NCBI GenBank assembly: GCA_963814985.1
Contig: CAWFFV010000013.1
Span: forward strand, 1-64,000
Source: CAWFFV01 sp963814985
GTDB taxonomy: Bacteria; Chloroflexota; Ktedonobacteria; Ktedonobacterales; Ktedonobacteraceae
Reading direction: 5' to 3'
DNA: 64,000 nucleotides
Both the position numbers and the translations under genes were made by a program. The notes under the pieces were generated by a model. The model worked only from the letters and a program-made list of their open reading frames with translations, made no database searches and was not told the DNA's origin. The stretch's first letter is position 1, and every line of letters begins with the position of its first letter. Positions 26,623-37,113 of this stretch are shown in pieces.

Positions 26623-28394
26623 ATATACTCCAACCACAAGCACGCCGTCTAAAAACCTGGCCCTTTAACTGGCAACTTATCAAATATCGTCCCTGGCCAT
26701 ACGCAGTCTACAGCATCTTCCACATCTCATTCTTCATGCTTCAGATTATCCCTGGCTTGATCGAAAAGTCCATTTTCGATATACTCACACACGCAGCGCC
26801 CGCCACCATAAGCTTGTGGGCACTGTTCGCACTCTACATCTCCACCGAACTGCTACGCTTTACTACGTCGTTTGGAGAGATATGGGGAAATGTTACCTTC
26901 CGTTATACTGTCGGTGCAATGTTACGTCACAATCTCTTTGCCAGCATTCTTCGTCGTCCGGGAGCCAGAGTTCTACCAGTATCCATCGGCAATGCTCTTA
27001 ATCGCTTTCGCGATGATGTAGAAGAAACCTCCGATTTTCCGTTATGGATACCAGATATGATAGGGCAAACGAGCGCATCTCTGGTGGCAATCATGCTTAT
27101 GGCCCAGATTAACCTGACCATTACGCTGGTCATCTTCCTGCCTCTGGCGAGTTCAATCATTGCATCGCGGATGGCATGGGAACGCATTCACCGCTACAGT
27201 CATGCCAGCCGCATGGCAACGGGAAACGTTATCGGCTTTCTGGGTGAAATCTTTAACGCGGTTCAGGCGGTAAAAGTTGCTAATGCTGAACAGAATGTCA
27301 TCGGCCATTTCCGTACACTCAACGATATACGGCGTAAGGCCATGCTCAAGGATCGTTTGTTTGGGGAATTGCTCGCATCCATTTCTGACAACGCAACCAC
27401 CTTCGGTATCGGCATCACGCTCCTGCTTGCAGGACAGGCAATGGCTGCGAAGATATTCACGGTAGGTGATTTTGCTCTGTTTGTTTACTACCTCTGGTTC
27501 ACTACCCGCTTACCTTCAGCATGGGGTACGTTTATCGGTGACTATAAGCAACAAGAGGTCTCCATTGAGCGCATGGTCGAGCTGATCCCTGATGAGCCAC
27601 CCAAAGTGTTGATAGAGCACAGCCCGGTCTCTCCACAGAGTGCGGTGCATCATGTCACCAAAATGCCCACCTATCAACTTAATACATTAGAGATACGAGG
27701 ATTAACATACCATCATCCGGCTAGCAACAATGGTATTAACAATATCAATCTGCGGCTCAAACGTGGCACATTCACTGTCATAACAGGGCGCATTGGTGCC
27801 GGCAAAACAACACTGCTACGCACGCTTCTTGGATTGCTTCCCAAAGATGCAGGAGAGATCTACTGGAATAGTGAGCCCATCAAAGATCCCACAACATTCT
27901 TCAAACCGCCCTATAGCGCCTACACGGCTCAGGTTCCACGCCTGTTCAGCGATACGCTACATAATAACATTCTGATGGGCCTGCCAGGGGATAACGTGGA
28001 TATGATAGGCGCAATTCATGCAGCAGTAATGGAACAGGATATAGATAACATGCCTGCCGGATTGGATACACTGATCGGTCCCAGGGGTATGCGTTTATCT
28101 GGTGGGCAAGTCCAACGTACTGCCGCCACGCGCATGTTTGTACGCGATCCTGAGCTATTAGTGTTCGATGATCTATCCAGTGCTCTGGATGTCGAGACCG
28201 AACATATGTTATGGGAACGCGTTTTTGCACAGCAAGATGTAACCTGTCTGGTGGTCACTCATCGCCGGGCAGTGTTACAACGCGCTCATCACATTCTTCT
28301 GCTCAAAGATGGTAATATCGAAGCAGAAGGGACACTCGATGAACTTCTCACAATAAGCGAAGAGATGCGTAGCTTATGGCGAGAGAACTTGTGA
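26619..28394 (+). CDS. ABC exporter subunit, partner with degenerate catalytic site
   Basis: 591 residues: six membrane helices, then an ATPase domain with Walker A VITGRIGAGKTTLL, Q-loop YTAQVPRLF, intact signature LSGGQVQR, and Walker B LLVFDDLSSALD. In the last motif the catalytic Glu is replaced by Asp, while the partner has Glu. His-loop CLVVTHRRA is present. One consensus and one degenerate ATP site is the usual state of heterodimeric exporters. The ATGA overlap with the upstream subunit supports translational coupling. Substrate cannot be predicted; lipids, peptides and drugs are all known for the family. Confidence 0.9.
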   Translation: MNILQPQARRLKTWPFNWQLIKYRPWPYAVYSIFHISFFMLQIIPGLIEKSIFDILTHAAPATISLWALFALYISTELLRFTTSFGEIWGNVTFRYTVGAMLRHNLFASILRRPGARVLPVSIGNALNRFRDDVEETSDFPLWIPDMIGQTSASLVAIMLMAQINLTITLVIFLPLASSIIASRMAWERIHRYSHASRMATGNVIGFLGEIFNAVQAVKVANAEQNVIGHFRTLNDIRRKAMLKDRLFGELLASISDNATTFGIGITLLLAGQAMAAKIFTVGDFALFVYYLWFTTRLPSAWGTFIGDYKQQEVSIERMVELIPDEPPKVLIEHSPVSPQSAVHHVTKMPTYQLNTLEIRGLTYHHPASNNGINNINLRLKRGTFTVITGRIGAGKTTLLRTLLGLLPKDAGEIYWNSEPIKDPTTFFKPPYSAYTAQVPRLFSDTLHNNILMGLPGDNVDMIGAIHAAVMEQDIDNMPAGLDTLIGPRGMRLSGGQVQRTAATRMFVRDPELLVFDDLSSALDVETEHMLWERVFAQQDVTCLVVTHRRAVLQRAHHILLLKDGNIEAEGTLDELLTISEEMRSLWRENL

Positions 28395-28513
28395 TCTTGT
28401 TTCTTTTTATCAAGAACAAGGCTTTCGGGCATTTCCGTCTCAGGTGGTCATGCACAGGAAACGTATGATGCTCCCTGTCGAGTAGAACAAGTGACCTACT
28501 TCAGGGATTAGCG

Positions 28514-28542
28514 TTGCGGTCTGACGAAAAACGCGCTACAAT
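28514..28542 (+). promoter_or_regulatory. Predicted promoter of selD-rnc
   Basis: TTGCGG (28514-28519) and TACAAT (28537-28542) with a 17-bp spacer. The selD ATG at 28581 has AAGAAGGAG before it. Confidence 0.55.
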
Positions 28543-28580
28543 GACTGAGCATTACAAGAAGGAGTTTTTAAGGACCGCCA

Positions 28581-29639
28581 ATGAACACGAGTCAACAAGT
28601 TCGCCTTACATCGCTCGCTAGCTGTGCTGGTTGCGCAGCAAAAATGGGCCCCCATGCTCTGAAACAGGTTCTGCATCCACTTAAACAAGAGAGCGCTCCC
28701 GCTAACTTGTTGGTTGGCCTCCACGCTATCGACGATGCAGCAGTTTATCGTGTCAACGACCAGCAGGCGATTATCAGCACAGCGGACTTTTTCCCACCTG
28801 TGGTTGATGATCCTTATACCTTTGGAGCGATTGCAGCCGCTAATGCCATCAGCGATGTCTACGCAATGGGAGGACAGGTATTGATGGCAATTAATCTGGT
28901 GGCCTGGCCTGATAATCTGGAATCAGCATTCCTCAGCGACATTTTGCGTGGTGGTATGGACATCGTTGCACAGGCAGGAGGCGTCATTGCCGGCGGACAT
29001 ACCATCATTGACAAGGAACCCAAATACGGTCTCTCTGTTACAGGGATAGTCCATCCAGAGCATATCCTGACCAAAGGTGGTGCAAAGCCGGGAGACCTCC
29101 TGGTACTCAGTAAACCACTGGGTACGGGACTGATTACAACGGCACATAAACGTGAGAAAGTTGAGGAAAGCGACCTGACTGCGGCAGTTCGCTCGATGAC
29201 ACAACTCAACCGTCAGGCAAGCGAGGCCCTTGTACGGGCAGGTTCAGGCGTACATGCAGTTACTGATGTGACGGGTTTTGGTCTCCTGGGACACGCCTGG
29301 GAGATGGCAACTCAGAGTCTTGCCGGGATGCGTATCGAGTATGCGGCACTGCCATTGCTACCACATGCACACCTGTATGCAGAAAGGGGATATCTGACAG
29401 GTGGGGCACGCCACAACGAAAGCCATCTTACCCCCCATGTACACATTAATGAACAAATAGATACTATTGATCGTGAAATACTATGGGACCCACAAACATC
29501 GGGTGGACTCTTTGCAGCGATCGATCCAACACTCTGGCCAATGCTTGCAGCATTAGCGCCAGATGTGACATTCTGGCGCATTGGTGAGGTCACAGAACAA
29601 GTACAGGATGAGGTCCACGTGTTGTTAGAGGTGTATTAA
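28581..29639 (+). CDS. selD: Selenide, water dikinase
   Basis: SelD makes selenophosphate from selenide and ATP, needed for selenocysteine and selenouridine. 352 residues, full length. The N-terminal SCAGCAAK holds the reactive cysteine position, which is Cys rather than Sec. DDAAVYRVNDQQAII, STADFFPPVVDDPYTFG and GGHTIIDKEP are the ATP/Mg-binding motifs, and TDVTGFGLLGH is typical. It overlaps rnc by one base (TAATG), so they are co-transcribed. No selA, selB or selenoprotein is visible here. Confidence 0.94.
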   Translation: MNTSQQVRLTSLASCAGCAAKMGPHALKQVLHPLKQESAPANLLVGLHAIDDAAVYRVNDQQAIISTADFFPPVVDDPYTFGAIAAANAISDVYAMGGQVLMAINLVAWPDNLESAFLSDILRGGMDIVAQAGGVIAGGHTIIDKEPKYGLSVTGIVHPEHILTKGGAKPGDLLVLSKPLGTGLITTAHKREKVEESDLTAAVRSMTQLNRQASEALVRAGSGVHAVTDVTGFGLLGHAWEMATQSLAGMRIEYAALPLLPHAHLYAERGYLTGGARHNESHLTPHVHINEQIDTIDREILWDPQTSGGLFAAIDPTLWPMLAALAPDVTFWRIGEVTEQVQDEVHVLLEVY

Positions 29640-30319
29640 TGTACGAACAATTAGAACACATTTTAGAGGTGCATTTTCAGGATCGCAAGCTCCTCAGTCT
29701 GGCCCTCACGCACCGCTCTTACATTTATGAAACTGCGGGCGAAGGACAAAGTTCCAATGAGCGACTAGAATTCCTTGGTGACTCGATCCTTGCCTTGATC
29801 AGTGCAGATTTTCTCTACTGTACCTTTCCCCAATTGACCGAGGGAGAGTTAACGGATGTACGTGCAGTCCTGGTAAGAACCGAGACACTGGCGAAGTTTG
29901 CACGTGATATCAACCTGGGGAATTACCTGCTGATGGGCAAGGGAGAACAGCATAGTGGTGGAGGCCAACGCGTACTGGCTTCCGCATTTGAAGCCGTACT
30001 GGGAGCTATTTACCTCGACCAGGGGCTGGCAGCAGTACAGCTATTCCTGACCCCCCGATTGGAGCCTATCGCATACAATATCATCAGCAAACGATTGTTT
30101 AAAGACAATAAGTCGCTCTTCCAGGAGTTAGCACAGGCCCATGATGGCATAACCCCTGCCTATCGTCTTGTTAGCCAGGAAGGGCCATCCCACAATCGGG
30201 AGTTCACCGTCGAAGTGCTCTTAGGGGATCAGGTAGCCGGGAGAGGGCAAGGGCGCAATAAGCAAACCGCTGAGCAAGAAGCTGCACATGCGGCCTTGAT
30301 CAGTCGAGGGTGGGCCTGA
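29639..30319 (+). CDS. rnc: Ribonuclease III
   Basis: 226 residues. The catalytic signature ERLEFLGDSIL, the second acidic cluster SAFEAVLGAIYLD, and a C-terminal double-stranded RNA-binding domain (QELAQAHDGITPAYRLVSQE ... AEQEAAHAAL) are complete. RNase III cleaves double-stranded RNA in rRNA and mRNA processing. Overlaps selD by one base and precedes rpoN by 51 bp. Confidence 0.95.
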   Translation: MYEQLEHILEVHFQDRKLLSLALTHRSYIYETAGEGQSSNERLEFLGDSILALISADFLYCTFPQLTEGELTDVRAVLVRTETLAKFARDINLGNYLLMGKGEQHSGGGQRVLASAFEAVLGAIYLDQGLAAVQLFLTPRLEPIAYNIISKRLFKDNKSLFQELAQAHDGITPAYRLVSQEGPSHNREFTVEVLLGDQVAGRGQGRNKQTAEQEAAHAALISRGWA

Positions 30320-30370
30320 TAACAGCGTCAAGAAGATCAGCAGAAGAGATGGGAAGATAGAGGTAAATAT

Positions 30371-31838
30371 ATGCGCTTAGAACCAACGCCAAGACCTGAT
30401 CATATCCTACGTGTGAGCGCAAAGCTCATCACATCAAGTCATATTTTACATCTGTCGTCAGAAGAATTAGAACACGCGGTAAATCAGGAGCTCATAGAGA
30501 ATCCAGCGCTTGATGTAGTTGAGCAGCGAGTCTGTCTCTTTTGCGGCACGCGTCTTCATGGACAGGTCTGCTCAATCTGCGGAAACGTTGCACAGATTAC
30601 ACAATACACAACCACTCACTCAGAGCAAGGAGTCTCTTCCACATTCTGAACAAATTGCGGAATCACAGTGGAACAACCAGCTACAAACATTTTATGATAT
30701 CGATAACTCCGGTTTTGCTGAGGCTGATGGAGACGACGAGTACGATCCAATGGCACGTCTTCCTACCAGTGAGACACTGGCAGAGATACTGCTACGACAG
30801 CTTGAAACTCTCATCCCACCTGAAGATGCTTACATTGCTGAACAACTGGTTGGCAATCTCGATGAACGGGGCTATCTGGAGATCAGTATCCAGGAGATAG
30901 CCGATCATCTCAAGGTTCCTATCGAGCGGGTTGCATACGTATTGAACCAATTGCAAACCTTAGAGCCGCTAGGTATCGGCGCACGCAATCTCCGTGAATG
31001 CCTGCTTATCCAGCTCCAGGCTTTAAGTGAACAAAAAACACCTCCTCCGCTGGCCTATACACTGATCGATGGCTATCTGGATCAACTGGGGCGGAACCAG
31101 TTTCATGAGATAGCACGAAAACTCAAAGTGCCGGAACAGGAGATACGTCAGGCCAGCCAATACATTCGCAGCACACTTCATCCCTATCCAGCACATCTTT
31201 ATCAGGCCGATACACGAGATGGGCATCTGGGGAGTGGCGCAACCTATATACGTCCTGATGTGATCATTCGCAAAGGGGAAATGGGTTTCGAAGTAGAGCT
31301 GATTGAAGAGAAACGTTACCGCTTCTCCTTCCACACAAACTACACCTATCAAGGAGGAGAACAGCTACTAGAGGCAGCCAGCAACGAAGTACAGCGCTAT
31401 ATGCATTCTCACAGTGACCACGCCAAATTTTTTATTGAGAGCATTCATCGGCGCTGGCATACATTGAAACGTGTAGCAGAGCTTATCGTAGATTATCAAC
31501 GCGAGTTTTTAGAGAAGGGGGTACGTCACTTGCGCCCTCTGACCCGCGCTGAGGTGGCAACTCGTCTCAATCTGGACGAAGGAACCGTCAGTCGAGCAAC
31601 AGCTAACAAGTATGCGCTCTTGCCTAAAGGTCGACTGATACCTTTTTCAGATTTCTTTGACGGCTCCCTGCGTATCAAGGATATTCTGCGCGAGTTGTTC
31701 CACGGCGAAGATAGCAAACATCGTTTGAGTGATGATGAGCTGGCACGTATTCTCACAACACAGGGTATCCCCATTGCCCGCCGCACTGTAACAAAGTACC
31801 GTGAGGAGATGGGGATTGGCTCGTCACGAGAACGCTAG
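30371..31838 (+). CDS. rpoN: RNA polymerase sigma-54 factor with zinc-ribbon insertion, frameshifted
   Basis: Sigma-54 directs RNA polymerase to -24/-12 promoters with the help of AAA+ activators. Region I is partly seen at the N-terminus (ITSSHILHLSSEELEHAVNQ). A zinc ribbon CLFCGTRLHGQVCSICG follows, which standard RpoN lacks. The core-binding domain (LIPPEDAYIAEQLVGNLDER) and the C-terminal RpoN box ARRTVTKYREE are complete. The first frame ends at 30649; the rest is in the +1 frame through 31838, so one extra base lies within about 30590-30655. The repaired protein has 488 residues. ATG 30371 follows GATAGAGG. Confidence 0.87.
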
Positions 31839-31851
31839 AACCAGGAATTCC

Positions 31852-33791
31852 TTATTCCTGGAGAGCACGATCAGGATTTACATAAATAGTATGCTCGCGA
31901 TCATAAATCACCATACCTGGGCCTCCACCCTTCATATGGCGCACATAGCGTTGCAACGTGTAATCTACAGGAGCACTCGTAGTACCCCTGGCCTGGCTAT
32001 AGTAGGCCGCCAGCGTGGCCGCCTGATCAATAGTACTACGAGGAACGTCTCTCCCTGCCGCTTTAATGACTACATGCGCTCCAGGCACACCGCGTGCATG
32101 CAGCCAGATATCATTTGAAGTGGCCTGATGGAATGTCACTTCCTCATTTTGACGACTGTTCTTCCCTATCAGCAGAGTAAAACTGTCACGACTCTGTATA
32201 TGTAACGGGACCCCTCCCCCAGGCATCGCCGGTTTACCCTTCGCCTGCTTACCGCCTTTTTTCATAATTTTCTTAGATTTTTTGTCATTCATTGCAGATT
32301 TGCCACGTATATAACCAGCAGCCTGTACCTCCGCTTTCACCAATGTCACCTCTGCGGGAGTCTCGGCCAACATCAGATTAGCCAGGAACTGCTCGATCGT
32401 TGCCAACTCAACTGCATTCTGCTCGATCTGAGCTGGTACAAGCGCAGTAGCACGACGTAGCTTATGATATTTATTGAAGAGGCGATTAGCATTTCCGACC
32501 GCATCAAAACGCGGATCTAATGGTATAGTGACAGGAACGGTATGAGTGTCTCCCTCAAAGAAGTTCTGAACTGTCACACTACTCTGCCCTTGCTGAACTT
32601 CATGCTGATAGGCCAGCAGTAAATCACCCTGTAAGCGATAACGAGCTGCCTCTTCCGAGGTTGCCAATTCCTGTTGCAACAACTCTGCCTTACGCTGACA
32701 ACGATCCCGCTGCGTTTGCAAAGCTTTACGCATAGGAGAACGCACACCCTCCATAGCGTCACGCCACTCAGCACGCGCGTAATACTCATCAAGCAAGACA
32801 TTGATGGATGGTGACTCACGTACACGTATCCCTGGTACCTGAGCATATTGCTCTAGAAGATAAGGAGCGAAGGCAAGAGGAGATATCTGAAGCGTATTCT
32901 GCTCCTTCTCTGAGCCTGTCCGCTCAATCAGTTGCGGATGCCACTTATGGCTCTCATACAGAGAGGTCAGATCACGTATATTCCAGGCCAGCTCCTGCCA
33001 AACATGATCATCAACTTCCAGAAGAGTATCGGTATCTCCAGTTGTACGATACACCATTTCACGTGCTAGCAAAGGGCTACAACCGAGCAGATGCCTGGTA
33101 AGAAGCTGCCAGAGTTTTGGCTGCTCTGGCGGGCGTTTCCGTTTTTTCTCTGCTGGTGGTTCAGCCTCAAGAGATGATGCCTCGGCAGCACAAACTGAGA
33201 GTTGTATTGCGGTGACCGTTGTAGGTTCTAAACGAGGCAATACCTGGCCCGCAAGGATGCGCTGTTGCGGAGGCGGAGGAACATATGGGAGACCAGTAGC
33301 AACAACACGATAGCGATTTACCTCTGCCCCGACTCGTTTGAGACTTCCAAGAATTAACCCCTCTTCATTACAAAAGATAATATTACTGATGCGCCCCATG
33401 ATTTCAATAATAAGACGGAAACGAATACGTTCATCGCTCTCTGGATTACTACGATAACCAGCGACAATCTCCAGTACACGCTCCCAGCGTGGCTGTACTA
33501 TAGTCTCGATGCGCGCTCCTTCCAGGTATTTTCGCAGCAACATCACAAACGGAGGTGGCTCACTGGCAATTTTTGGCGGCTTGAGAGCGGTTAGATGAGC
33601 ACGTGCCAATTGCGGATGCGCTGAGAGATACAGCCAGCGATTTTCCCTCCCTGCCCCTGGCTCGCAGGCACATAGCATTGCAGAGCAAGAGCATGCTCTG
33701 TTGGTTGAATAATAGTATCGATACGCGCCCCGGCAAGCAAAATACCCCATTCATCTGCTATAGCAGCAAGGGTAATAGCATCTACATACAT
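31852..33791 (-). CDS. rqcH: Rqc2/RqcH (NFACT) ribosome-quality-control protein, frameshifted
   Basis: RqcH binds the 50S subunit with a stuck peptidyl-tRNA and adds C-terminal Ala tails. The protein reads MYVDAITLAAIADEWGILLAG at the N-terminus, then PPPFVMLLRKYLEGARIETI and ERVLEIV (NFACT-N), two helix-hairpin-helix and coiled-coil segments, and a C-terminal NFACT-R domain (GKNSRQNEEVTFHQ, DIWLHARGVPGAHVVIK). The N-terminal 45 residues are in another frame: one G missing from the run complementary to about 33647-33660 (GQG then REN) explains it. ATG 33791 has GGAAGG upstream. Repaired length is 646. It converges on rpoN with a 13-bp gap. Confidence 0.88.
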
Positions 33792-34016
33792 ATGTCCTTC
33801 CAATCCCTGCGTTCTCAGCAAGAAGCCCACGGGCAATCAGCAACTTTCGTACCAAATATCTGTGTTGTACAATAAGGAGTATGAGCATTCATTCATCCTG
33901 GTTGTAGCATATTGAGACGCTGCACCATATTATGCTCATTGAAGCACAGTATAGCAAAGAGTCGTCTGTTCGTACACCTATCCTCTCTACATTCAGGCAA
34001 CGCCAGGAAGAAGAAA

Positions 34017-34667
34017 ATGCAACTTGAGACAGAGCCAACTAGATCTCAACAGAATAGCATACTACAGCCATCAAGCAAACAGGGACTGCTCTTCGTGCTC
34101 TCAGCACCATCTGGAACCGGCAAAGATACCGTGATCAAAGCACTCAAAGAACTGGGTATGGATTTTTATGTGGTCGCTTCAGTTGCCACACGAGCACCCC
34201 GCCCTGGTGAAAGTGACGGAAACCCGTATTACTTTGTTAGTCAAACAACCTTTGAACACATGGTTGCCCATGATGAGCTACTTGAACATGCCCATGTACA
34301 CGGCAACTGGTATGGACAACCACGACAACAGATCAAAGAGAATTTGCAAACTGGACGTGATGTACTTTTGAAGATTGATGTACAGGGGGCTACAACCGTA
34401 CGAAAGAAAGTTCCAGGAGCAATTTTTATTTTCCTGGTACCTGGTTCAGTAGAGGAGCTTGTTCAACGTCTTACCCATCGCCAAACAGAGACGGAGGACG
34501 AACGGCAAAGGCGATTAGCCGATGCTCAGATAGAGTTGGCACAGCAAGACCTTTATGATTACGTTGTTGAAAATAGGCAGGGACATCTTCAAGATGCGGT
34601 CGAGCACCTGCGTGCCATTATGCTTGCCGAGCATTGCCGCACCCATCCCCGCACAGTTACTATGTAA
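34017..34667 (+). CDS. gmk: Guanylate kinase
   Basis: Converts GMP to GDP with ATP. From ATG 34017 (AGGAAGAAG upstream) the protein has 216 residues, with P-loop VLSAPSGTGKDTV, the GMP-binding stretch SVATRAPRPGE ... NPYYFV, and the lid region RLTHRQTETEDERQRRL. An upstream in-frame ATG (33912) would add 35 residues without family support. The glpX gene follows after 26 bp. Confidence 0.94.
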   Translation: MQLETEPTRSQQNSILQPSSKQGLLFVLSAPSGTGKDTVIKALKELGMDFYVVASVATRAPRPGESDGNPYYFVSQTTFEHMVAHDELLEHAHVHGNWYGQPRQQIKENLQTGRDVLLKIDVQGATTVRKKVPGAIFIFLVPGSVEELVQRLTHRQTETEDERQRRLADAQIELAQQDLYDYVVENRQGHLQDAVEHLRAIMLAEHCRTHPRTVTM

Positions 34668-34693
34668 TAATGCCATCAAAGGAGGATTGATAT

Positions 34694-35704
34694 ATGTCAG
34701 AAGGACGTTTTGAAGCATCAGTTACAAGAGAGCGCAATCTGGGAATGGAACTCGTACGTGTCACCGAAGCTGCAACCCTCAGTGCTGGCCGTTGGATGGG
34801 CAAAGGCAATAAAGAGATGGTAGATCAGGCCGCTGTCGATGCTATGCGCCATTCGCTTGACGGTGTTGACATGAGTGGAATAGTGGTCATCGGTGAAGGT
34901 GAAAAAGATGAAGCTCCAATGCTCTATGTCGGTGAGCAATTAGGAAATGGGAGCCTTCCAGAGGTTGATGTAGCCGTTGACCCGGTAGATGGAACACGGT
35001 TGCTTGCATTAGGACTTCCTGGTGCACTCGCAGTTGTTGCTACAGCCGAACGGGGCACGATGTACTCAGCACCGCCAGGAGTGTTCTACATGGAGAAGAT
35101 CGCTGTTGGCCCTGCGATGAAGAACGTGATCGACATCAATGCTCCCGTTGCGGTGAACCTCGATCGCATCGCACGTGTTCGTGAAGCTCACATTGACGAT
35201 TTGACTGTCGTTGTCCTGGATCGCCCACGCCATCAAGAGATCATCCGCCAGGTTCGCGAGGTCGGAGCACGCATCCGTCTGATTAGCGATGGAGACGTAT
35301 CAGCAGCAATACAAGCGGCAATGGAAGATTATACAGGTGTCGATGTGCTTATGGGCATAGGTGGTGCTCCAGAGGCTGTTTTAGCAGCCGCCGCCATTAA
35401 GTGTACCGGTGGAGAAATCCAGTGCAAGATTTGGCCTCGCAACGACAAGGAACGCGAACAGTTCAAGGCAGATGGTATCGATATTCATCAAGTCTTGCGC
35501 ACCGATGATCTGGTAAAGGGTAACGATGTCTCTTTTGCGGCAACAGGTATCACCAGTGGCGAACTGCTCGATGGCATTCAGTACTTCGGCTGGGGTGCGC
35601 GCACTTCGTCTCTAATGATGCGCTCCCACTCAGGCACAATCCGCTATATCCAGGCACGCCACAAATGGCGCGGCAACGGTAAAATAGGGATGCCCAGGTT
35701 ATAA
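34694..35704 (+). CDS. glpX: Fructose-1,6-bisphosphatase class II
   Basis: Hydrolyses fructose 1,6-bisphosphate in gluconeogenesis. 336 residues with metal-binding motifs IGEGEKDEAPMLYVGE and DPVDGTRLLA, then LDRPRHQEI, RLISDGDVSAAI and GIGGAPEAVLAAAA, all characteristic of the GlpX family. AAGGAGG lies 10 bp before ATG 34694. It faces the isocitrate dehydrogenase gene, and a palindromic repeat element lies between the two. Confidence 0.95.
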   Translation: MSEGRFEASVTRERNLGMELVRVTEAATLSAGRWMGKGNKEMVDQAAVDAMRHSLDGVDMSGIVVIGEGEKDEAPMLYVGEQLGNGSLPEVDVAVDPVDGTRLLALGLPGALAVVATAERGTMYSAPPGVFYMEKIAVGPAMKNVIDINAPVAVNLDRIARVREAHIDDLTVVVLDRPRHQEIIRQVREVGARIRLISDGDVSAAIQAAMEDYTGVDVLMGIGGAPEAVLAAAAIKCTGGEIQCKIWPRNDKEREQFKADGIDIHQVLRTDDLVKGNDVSFAATGITSGELLDGIQYFGWGARTSSLMMRSHSGTIRYIQARHKWRGNGKIGMPRL

Positions 35705-35717
35705 AGTAACTCCTCGG

Positions 35718-35840
35718 GTCTGCTCACCACCTGCGGTGGCTCGCTCTCATTTTAGTATCGCAGGCAAGGTTGGTCGCTGGCGACCAACCTTGCCTGCGAT
35801 ACTAAAATGGCTTGCGAAGCGCCACAGGCGCTGAGGAATC
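35718..35840. repeat. Conserved-end palindromic repeat element, copy 2
   Basis: Core 35749-35808: perfect 29-bp arms with a 2-base centre. Left flank: hairpin CCACCTGCGGTGG then CTCGCTCTCATTTT. Right flank: AAAATGGCTTGCGAAGC, then hairpin AGCGCCACAGGCGCT and GAGGAATC. The flanks match copy 1 at 21514-21653; the inner arms do not. It again lies between convergent genes (glpX and icd). Confidence 0.85.
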
Positions 35841-35882
35841 CAGAAAAAGAGCCTGAGAAGTAACACCTCTTCTCATTGATCA

Positions 35883-36968
35883 TCAAAGTCTCTGCAACCT
35901 CTCGATGACGGCATCTGCCACCTGCGATGTGCCAACAGCGGTAGGATCATCTGGGCGCGGTTTTAAATCATAGGTCACATCCTTGCCCTCTGCAATGATC
36001 TGTGTTAGAGCTTTCTCTAAGCGATTGGCAGCATCTCTCTCTCCCAGGTGACGAAGCATCATCACTCCCGAAAACATCATCGCCATCGGATTCACCTTGT
36101 TCTGTCCCGCATATTTGGGTGCACTGCCATGTACGGGTTCAAAGACGGCATATTGGCTGCCAATGTTTGCTCCAGGTGCAACTCCGAGTCCTCCAATCAA
36201 GCCCGCCGAGAGATCTGAGATAATATCTCCATAGAGATTAGGTAGCACCAGTACATCATAAAGTTCGGGCTTCTGTACCAATTGCATACACATATTGTCA
36301 ACGATACGATCTTCGTAATGGATATCGGGATATTCTTTGGCAACTTCATGAGCTGTTGAAAGAAATAATCCATCAGACAGCCTCATGATATTTGCTTTGT
36401 GCACAGCAGTAACTTTGCGGCGATTATTAGCACGCGCATACTCAAAGGCAAATCTCACAATACGGCGTGTTGCCAGCACAGAGATATACTTAATACTCAT
36501 AGCAGAGTTTGGATCGAGGCGGTGTCCGGTGGTACGAGTAATGAGTTCGATAACCTCAGCATATTCAGGTGTTTCTCTTTGGAACTCAATACCAGAATAC
36601 AAATCCTCAGTGTTCTCACGCACAATAATCAAATCAATGTTGTCATAGCGTGAGCGTAATCCTTGATAGGTTTTCGCAGGGCGAATGTTGGCATACAGAT
36701 CAAGTTTTTTGCGCAAGGCCACATTTGCGCTACGTTGGCCTTTCCCTACAGGTGTCGTAATAGGTCCTTTCAACCCCACTTTTGTGCACTTAATCGACTC
36801 AATTACTTCATCTGGTAGAATAGTACCATATTTCTCCAGAGCCTCAGCTCCTGCCAGGCGTATGTCCCAGTTGAACTTCACACCAGTTGCTTCAAGGACG
36901 CGGCACGTTGCCCTGGTAATTTCTGGTCCTGTCCCATCACCGGGAATGAGCGTCACTGCATACGACAT
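35883..36968 (-). CDS. icd: Isocitrate/3-isopropylmalate-type dehydrogenase, probably isocitrate dehydrogenase
   Basis: 361 residues from ATG 36968, which has GGAGG 5 bp upstream. Motifs of the decarboxylating dehydrogenase family: TLIPGDGTGPEI, KGPITTPVGKGQRSANVALR (Ser in the isocitrate-binding place), RENTEDLYSGIEF, TAVHKANIMR, NLYGDIISDLSAGLIGG and FEPVHGSAPKYAGQ. RSANVALRK and ENTEDLYSG favour isocitrate over isopropylmalate. Cofactor is probably NAD, by resemblance to the NAD-type; the coenzyme pocket cannot be settled by eye. It oxidises isocitrate to 2-oxoglutarate in the citric acid cycle. Confidence 0.88.
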   Translation of the reverse strand: MSYAVTLIPGDGTGPEITRATCRVLEATGVKFNWDIRLAGAEALEKYGTILPDEVIESIKCTKVGLKGPITTPVGKGQRSANVALRKKLDLYANIRPAKTYQGLRSRYDNIDLIIVRENTEDLYSGIEFQRETPEYAEVIELITRTTGHRLDPNSAMSIKYISVLATRRIVRFAFEYARANNRRKVTAVHKANIMRLSDGLFLSTAHEVAKEYPDIHYEDRIVDNMCMQLVQKPELYDVLVLPNLYGDIISDLSAGLIGGLGVAPGANIGSQYAVFEPVHGSAPKYAGQNKVNPMAMMFSGVMMLRHLGERDAANRLEKALTQIIAEGKDVTYDLKPRPDDPTAVGTSQVADAVIERLQRL

Positions 36969-37113
36969 GTAATCCTCCACAAAAGCAGAATTTACCTTAT
37001 TTGGGAGAGTGAGTAAATTATCTGATAATTGTCCTACCGCGCTGTAATCCTTCCTTCTTCAGATGTGGCGAGCTTCACATCGCTCCCCTCGCTAATTTTT
37101 CTGCTTCTCCAGA

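Noticed and set aside
33912..34016. N-terminal extension of guanylate kinase from ATG 33912
   Set aside because: No ribosome-binding site and no family similarity; ATG 34017 has AGGAAGAAG upstream and fits the family length.
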